NCBI GenBank assembly: GCA_903835235.1
Contig: CAILMF010000001.1
Span: 248,001 to 312,000 of the forward strand
Direction of reading: 5' to 3'
DNA length: 64,000 nucleotides
Source of the DNA: an uncultured Rhodospirillales bacterium
Lineage (GTDB): Bacteria > Pseudomonadota > Alphaproteobacteria > Acetobacterales > Acetobacteraceae
The translations under genes were made by a program, and so were the position numbers. The notes below the pieces were generated by a model, which saw only the letters and a list, made by a program, of their open reading frames with translations, had not been told where the DNA came from and did no database searches. Positions 60,168-64,000 of this stretch are shown here, piece after piece; position 1 is the stretch's first letter, and every line of letters begins with the position of its first letter.

Positions 60168-61205
60168 TTACAGCAGCGTCGGCATCGCCACGCCACGGGC
60201 CGCGGCCACCTCAGCCAGCCGCGCCCAGGTGCCCTTGGCGATCGGAATGCCATCGCGCAGCCGCTTCGCCTTCACCGCATCGCCACGCTCACCCGGCATC
60301 AGCAGCTCCTCGGCCCCCGGCGCCTTCGGCTGCGCCTTGATGGTGTCGGCCAGCGCCGTCACCTCCCGCCGAATGGCCGCGCCATCGCCAAAAGCAGAAA
60401 TATCCAGCGCAATCGCCACGCCGTTCATCCGGATATCGCCCTTTGGCAACTCGCCCCGCAGCGCCGGCCCGATCACCCCATTGCTCGCCGCCAGAGACGC
60501 CAAACACTCGATCATCAGCGAAAGCCCGGCCCCCTTCGGCCCGCCCATTGGCAGCAGCGTCGCCACCTTGGTCGCATCGGTCGTGTCGGCACCGTGCTCG
60601 TCCACGCCCCAACCGGTCGGGATAACTGTCGCAGCGTCCTTCGCCGCCAGCACCTTGCCGTTGGAAACCTGCGATGTCGCCATGTCCAGCAGCAGCGGCG
60701 CCCGGCCCTCGGCCGGCATCGCCACCGCAATGGGGTTGGTGGACAGCACCGCGCCCTTGCTGCCCGGCCAGGCCATCAGCGGAATGCTGGCGGTCATCAC
60801 CATGCCCACCATGCCCTGCTCGGCCGCCCGCAGCGCGAAATGGCCAACGGCACCCGCATGGGTGATATCCCGCACCACCACCCAGCCGACATGCACATCG
60901 CGCGCCCGCGCAATCGCCTCGTCCATCGCCGCCACCATGGCCACCGGCCCCGGCGCACGATCAGCATCCAGCAGCGCAATGGCGCCGGCCCGCGTCAACC
61001 ACTTCATCTCAGGCTGTGGGCGCAACTGGCCGAGTTCGATCAGTTCCAGGTAGCGCGGAATCCGCAGCACGCCGTGGCTCTCCACGCCGCGCAGATTGGC
61101 CCAGACCAGCACCTCCGCCCAGGCCCGCGCATGCTCGGGCGCAACCCCGGCACTGGCGAACAACGCCTCGCACAGCGCCTGCAAATCGGGCGCGGCAACC
61201 TTCAT
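60168..61205 (-). CDS. Ldh family oxidoreductase (malate/L-lactate/ureidoglycolate dehydrogenase type 2)
   Basis: 345 residues. Ldh_2 signatures: RGVESHGVLRIPRYLELI near residue 40, HAGAVGHFALRAAEQGMVGMVMT, AVLSTNPIAVAMPAEG, LLLDMATSQVSNGKV, and MGGPKGAGLSLMIECLA. These NAD(P)-dependent enzymes reduce or oxidise 2-oxo/2-hydroxyacids and do not share the classical Rossmann LDH fold. The start is the ATG just after the upstream alpha/beta-hydrolase stop (five bases). Neighbouring Bug receptors suggest a carboxylate-metabolising locus. Confidence 0.93.
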   Translation of the reverse strand: MKVAAPDLQALCEALFASAGVAPEHARAWAEVLVWANLRGVESHGVLRIPRYLELIELGQLRPQPEMKWLTRAGAIALLDADRAPGPVAMVAAMDEAIARARDVHVGWVVVRDITHAGAVGHFALRAAEQGMVGMVMTASIPLMAWPGSKGAVLSTNPIAVAMPAEGRAPLLLDMATSQVSNGKVLAAKDAATVIPTGWGVDEHGADTTDATKVATLLPMGGPKGAGLSLMIECLASLAASNGVIGPALRGELPKGDIRMNGVAIALDISAFGDGAAIRREVTALADTIKAQPKAPGAEELLMPGERGDAVKAKRLRDGIPIAKGTWARLAEVAAARGVAMPTLL

Positions 61206-61210
61206 CCCGC

Positions 61211-62086
61211 TCACCCCGACGTCGCCGGCATATACATATCCAGCCAACCGCGGATCGCCGCCTGGTTGCGCGTATTGCCCGACGAGAACGGGATATGGTC
61301 GGTCCCGGTGAACAGGATCAGGTCCTTCGGCTGCCCCGCCAGTTCCCACATCCGCAAGGATTGCTCGGTCGGCGTCACGGTATCGTCCGCGCCGTGCAGG
61401 AACAGTACCGGCCTTGGCGCGATCATGTGCACCACGTCATCGGCGCGGAAGTCGTACATGCTCTGCGCGGTATCCCCGGCCACCGTCGTCTGCGCCAGCG
61501 GCGAGAGGTGCCCCTTCAGCGCCGTGCTCATCGGCACCACGTCGAAGCGCGGGATCATCAGCGTGTCGCCGGTCCTCGCCTTGTGTTCCCTGTTGGCTTC
61601 CAGGTAGCCGGTGAACTTGGCCCAGGCTTCCGGCGTCGGATGCTGGCCACGGAACTTGCGCTCGCCATGGCCCCAGCCGCAGGAGGACAGGCACACCGCG
61701 AAACGCTGGTCCACCGCCGCCGCATATACCGCCACCGCGGCGCCGAAGCTGTGCCCGGTGATCCCCACCCGCTGCGGGTCGATTTCCTCGCGCGTCAGCA
61801 GCCAGTTCAGCGCGTTCTTCGCATCCGCCACCTGGTCGTGGCACAGGATGTAGCCGCGCCGCCCCTCGGACTTGCCGCAACCCCGGAAATCAAACCGCAG
61901 CACCGCATAACCCCAGCTCTCGAACAGCCGGGCCATGATCTCGGCGGTGCTGTTGTCCTTGCTGCCCGCAAAGCCATGCTGCACCAGCAGCGCCGGCAGC
62001 TTCTGGCCGGGCTTGTAGCTGTCCGGAATGTGCAGGTTGCCGGCCAGCCTGATGCCGTCCGAGATGAAGGAAACTTCGCTGTCCAT
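61211..62086 (-). CDS. alpha/beta hydrolase
   Basis: 291 residues. Oxyanion and nucleophile motifs: LLVQHGFAGSKDNS, FDFRGCGKSEGRRGY, and the nucleophile elbow GHSFGAAVA; acid and base in GADDTVTP and FTGTDHIPFSS. No signal peptide. The substrate is unknown; the layout is close to acyl-aminoacyl peptidase/BAAT-like hydrolases. It is first in a two-gene unit with the Ldh-family gene and divergent from the tandem Bug receptors. Confidence 0.92.
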   Translation of the reverse strand: MDSEVSFISDGIRLAGNLHIPDSYKPGQKLPALLVQHGFAGSKDNSTAEIMARLFESWGYAVLRFDFRGCGKSEGRRGYILCHDQVADAKNALNWLLTREEIDPQRVGITGHSFGAAVAVYAAAVDQRFAVCLSSCGWGHGERKFRGQHPTPEAWAKFTGYLEANREHKARTGDTLMIPRFDVVPMSTALKGHLSPLAQTTVAGDTAQSMYDFRADDVVHMIAPRPVLFLHGADDTVTPTEQSLRMWELAGQPKDLILFTGTDHIPFSSGNTRNQAAIRGWLDMYMPATSG

Positions 62087-62210
62087 GGGGCTGCCTCCGG
62101 TTTGGCCCAAGCTTAGTCGCGAAGTGGCCAACCGGCCAACCAGCCCCGCCCTGCACCGCCGCATGGACAAGCATGCTCCGGGATGCCAGTTCCCGCCGCA
62201 GGAGAACCAC

Positions 62211-63173
62211 ATGCCGCATCTGACCCGCCGCGCCGCCCTCACCCTCGGCGCCGCCACCCTTGCCACGCCCACCCTGGCGCAAGCCGGCTTCCCCAACCGG
62301 CCCATCCGCGTTTTCATCCCCTGGGGTGCCGGCGGCACCACCGACGTGGAACTGCGCGCGCTGTGCCAGGCCGGCAGCCAACGCACCGGCCAACCCGTGA
62401 TCCCGGAAAACACCCCCGGTGCCGGCGGCATCCTTGGCGCGCAGAAGCTGCTGAGCGAGCGGCCGGACGGCTATGCCGTGGCGCAGATGCCGGTCAGCGT
62501 CTTCCGCTACCCCATCATGGCGGCCCGCCCGCCCTTCGACCCGCTCACCGACTTCACCTACCTGATCCACCTGACCGGCTACCTGTTCGGCGTGGTGGTG
62601 CGGGCCGAGGCACCCTGGCAGACCTTCCAGGAGTTCCTGGCGCACGCGAAAGCCAACCCCGGCAAGGTCAATTACGGCACGCCCGGCGTCGGCACCTCGC
62701 TGCACATCACCATGGAACGCATCGCGGCCGAGCGCGAGCTGGACTGGACCCATGTGCCGTTCCGCGGCGTGGCGGAGAACATGCAGGCCCTGCTGGGCGG
62801 CCAGATCGACGCGGTGGCCGACAGCTCCGGCTGGTCCAAGCTGGTACAGGACGGCAAGCTGCGCCTGCTCTGCACCTGGGGCGAGAATCGCGCCACCCGC
62901 TTCCCCAACGTGCCGACGCTGCGCGAGACCGGCATCAACATCGTCAGCGCCTCGCCCTACGGCCTGGCCGGGCCGAAGAACATGGACCCCGGCGTGGTCC
63001 GCGCCCTGCACGACATCTTCAAGGCGGCACTGGAGGATCCGGCGCACCTGGCCGTGCTGGACCGGCTGGACATGCCGATGATGTACAAGAACACTGCCGA
63101 CTACACCGCCTTCGTGCGGCAGCAATTCGAGGAGGACAAGGCCATGATCCAGAAGCTCGGGCTCCGCCTCTAA
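62211..63173 (+). CDS. tripartite tricarboxylate transporter substrate-binding protein (Bug family), tandem copy 1
   Basis: 320 residues. AGGAG site seven bases before the ATG. Signal peptide with twin Arg (LTRRAALTLGAATLATPTLAQA), then FPNRPIRVFIPWGAGGTTD, ENTPGAGGILGAQKLLSERPDG, NYGTPGVGTSLHITMERI and VPFRGVAENMQALLGGQIDA. About half its residues are shared with the next gene, so the two are a tandem duplication. Divergent from the hydrolase-dehydrogenase unit, which may use the imported acid. Confidence 0.94.
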   Translation: MPHLTRRAALTLGAATLATPTLAQAGFPNRPIRVFIPWGAGGTTDVELRALCQAGSQRTGQPVIPENTPGAGGILGAQKLLSERPDGYAVAQMPVSVFRYPIMAARPPFDPLTDFTYLIHLTGYLFGVVVRAEAPWQTFQEFLAHAKANPGKVNYGTPGVGTSLHITMERIAAERELDWTHVPFRGVAENMQALLGGQIDAVADSSGWSKLVQDGKLRLLCTWGENRATRFPNVPTLRETGINIVSASPYGLAGPKNMDPGVVRALHDIFKAALEDPAHLAVLDRLDMPMMYKNTADYTAFVRQQFEEDKAMIQKLGLRL

Positions 63174-63190
63174 CCATGCGCCGCCGCTGA

Positions 63191-64000
63191 ATGCCCCCCA
63201 TGCGCCGCCGCGCAATGCTCGCCACCGCGCTGCTGCCGGCACCGGCCCTGGCGCAACTGCCAGGGCGGCCGCTGCGACTGGTGGTGCCCTGGGCTGCCGG
63301 CGGCACCACGGATGTGCAGATGCGCGCCTTCGGCGAGGCGCTTACCCGCCACCTCGGCCAGCCGGTGGTGGTGGACAACAAGCCCGGCGCCGGCGGCATG
63401 CTGGGCCCCCAGGCGCTGCTGCTTGAAAAGCCGGATGGCAGCGTGCTGTGCCAAATGGCGGTCAGCGTGCTGCACCACGCCATCCTCGCGCCGCGCCCTT
63501 CCTTCGACGCGCTGCGCGACTTCACCTGGGTCATCGGCCTGACCGGCTACCTGTTCGGCGTGGTGGTGAAGCCGGACGCCCCCTGGACCACTTTCGCCGA
63601 GTTCATGGCCGACGCCGCGCGCAACCCGGGCAAGCGCAGCTACGGCACCTCGGGCATCGGCAGCACCCAGCACATCACCATGGAGCGGATCACCCGCGCC
63701 CGCGGGCTGGACTGGCTGCATGTGCCCTACAAGGGCGTGGCGGAAACCGTGCAGGCGGTGCTGGCCGGCCAGGTGGATGCCGCCGCCGCCAGCAGCGTCT
63801 GGTCCGCGGCGGTGCGGCAGGGCTCGCTGCGGCTGCTCTGCACCTGGGGCGCCGAGCGGGCGCCGCGCTTCGCCGACGTACCGACGCTGCGCGAAAGCGG
63901 CCTCGATATCGTCAGCGAGAGCCCCTACGGCCTGGCCGGGCCGCGCGGCATGGACCCCGGCCTGGTCCGCGCCCTGCACGAGGTGTTGAACGCCGCGCTG
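63191..64000 (+). CDS. tripartite tricarboxylate transporter substrate-binding protein (Bug family), tandem copy 2, 3' end outside window
   Basis: 270 codons are visible with no stop before the window edge. Starts MPPMRRRAMLATALLPAPALAQ (an ATG at 63200 is also possible), then RPLRLVVPWAAGGTTDVQM and VVDNKPGAGGMLGPQALLLEKPDG. The ligand loops SYGTSGIGSTQHITMERI and VPYKGVAETVQAVLAGQVDAAAASS closely follow the preceding gene. Only 17 bp separate them. The very end of the protein is missing. Confidence 0.92.
   Translation, partial: MPPMRRRAMLATALLPAPALAQLPGRPLRLVVPWAAGGTTDVQMRAFGEALTRHLGQPVVVDNKPGAGGMLGPQALLLEKPDGSVLCQMAVSVLHHAILAPRPSFDALRDFTWVIGLTGYLFGVVVKPDAPWTTFAEFMADAARNPGKRSYGTSGIGSTQHITMERITRARGLDWLHVPYKGVAETVQAVLAGQVDAAAASSVWSAAVRQGSLRLLCTWGAERAPRFADVPTLRESGLDIVSESPYGLAGPRGMDPGLVRALHEVLNAAL

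Overview
The window reads as chromosomal DNA of a very GC-rich alphaproteobacterium, most likely an Acetobacteraceae/Roseomonas-type organism. The pointers are four Bug-type (tripartite tricarboxylate transporter) periplasmic receptors, an aerobic cobaltochelatase pair CobS/CobT, a DUF2889 gene, alphaproteobacterial house-keeping genes (dapF-mtaB-ftsY, rpmI-rplT, pheST, lepA, pyrD, xseA, purD) and dispersed short hairpin repeats at gene ends. This placement comes from protein families and composition only; no rRNA or tRNA gene was seen.

Layout. 0-8.2 kb: two tandem serine hydrolases, a Bug receptor coupled to a PrpF/GalD-like isomerase, a PCu(A)C copper chaperone, a short ATP-grasp-like protein, an FAD-linked 2-hydroxyacid dehydrogenase and a PAS/HWE-type histidine kinase. 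8.4-18 kb: DUF2889-FolB pair, BolA, J-domain protein, cobS and cobT separated by a composition-atypical small ORF, a phytase-like secreted protein, a creatininase-family amidohydrolase, and a HerA-like DUF853 ATPase. 17.8-28.4 kb: a structured terminator-like RNA, then dapF-mtaB-ftsY (overlapping starts), rpmI-rplT, pheS-pheT, two small unknown genes and lepA. 28.4-39.1 kb: Bug receptor, a repeat-rich gap, an MBOAT/SGNH polysaccharide O-acetylation cluster, an MFS exporter, a DUF2335 pair, a HAD hydrolase with pyrD, and an EamA transporter overlapping a DUF952 gene.

39.1-52.9 kb is the most unusual part: a compact phage-derived module, all but two genes on the minus strand. Read in the direction of transcription it runs small conserved genes, portal, scaffold-like, major capsid, terminator, tail tube A (adaptor), tail tube B (nozzle), Gln/Ala-rich protein, tail fibre/spike, TerS-like, TerL, holin-like, SleB-type endolysin. 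This is the order of phage T7 genes 8-19, including a terminator just after the capsid gene. There is no RNA polymerase, DNA replication gene, integrase or large ejection protein; a divergent S24 (CI/LexA-type) repressor sits at the promoter end. The module shares the host's base composition and is wedged between ordinary genes. I infer a domesticated T7-type particle producer, possibly a podovirus-type gene transfer agent, or else a pared-down prophage remnant.

52.9-64 kb: a TetR regulator with its palindromic operator followed by an overlapping DevB-DevC-DevA exporter operon, an M23 peptidase coupled to xseA, purD, an Ldh-family oxidoreductase with an alpha/beta hydrolase, and two tandem Bug receptors, the last cut by the window edge.
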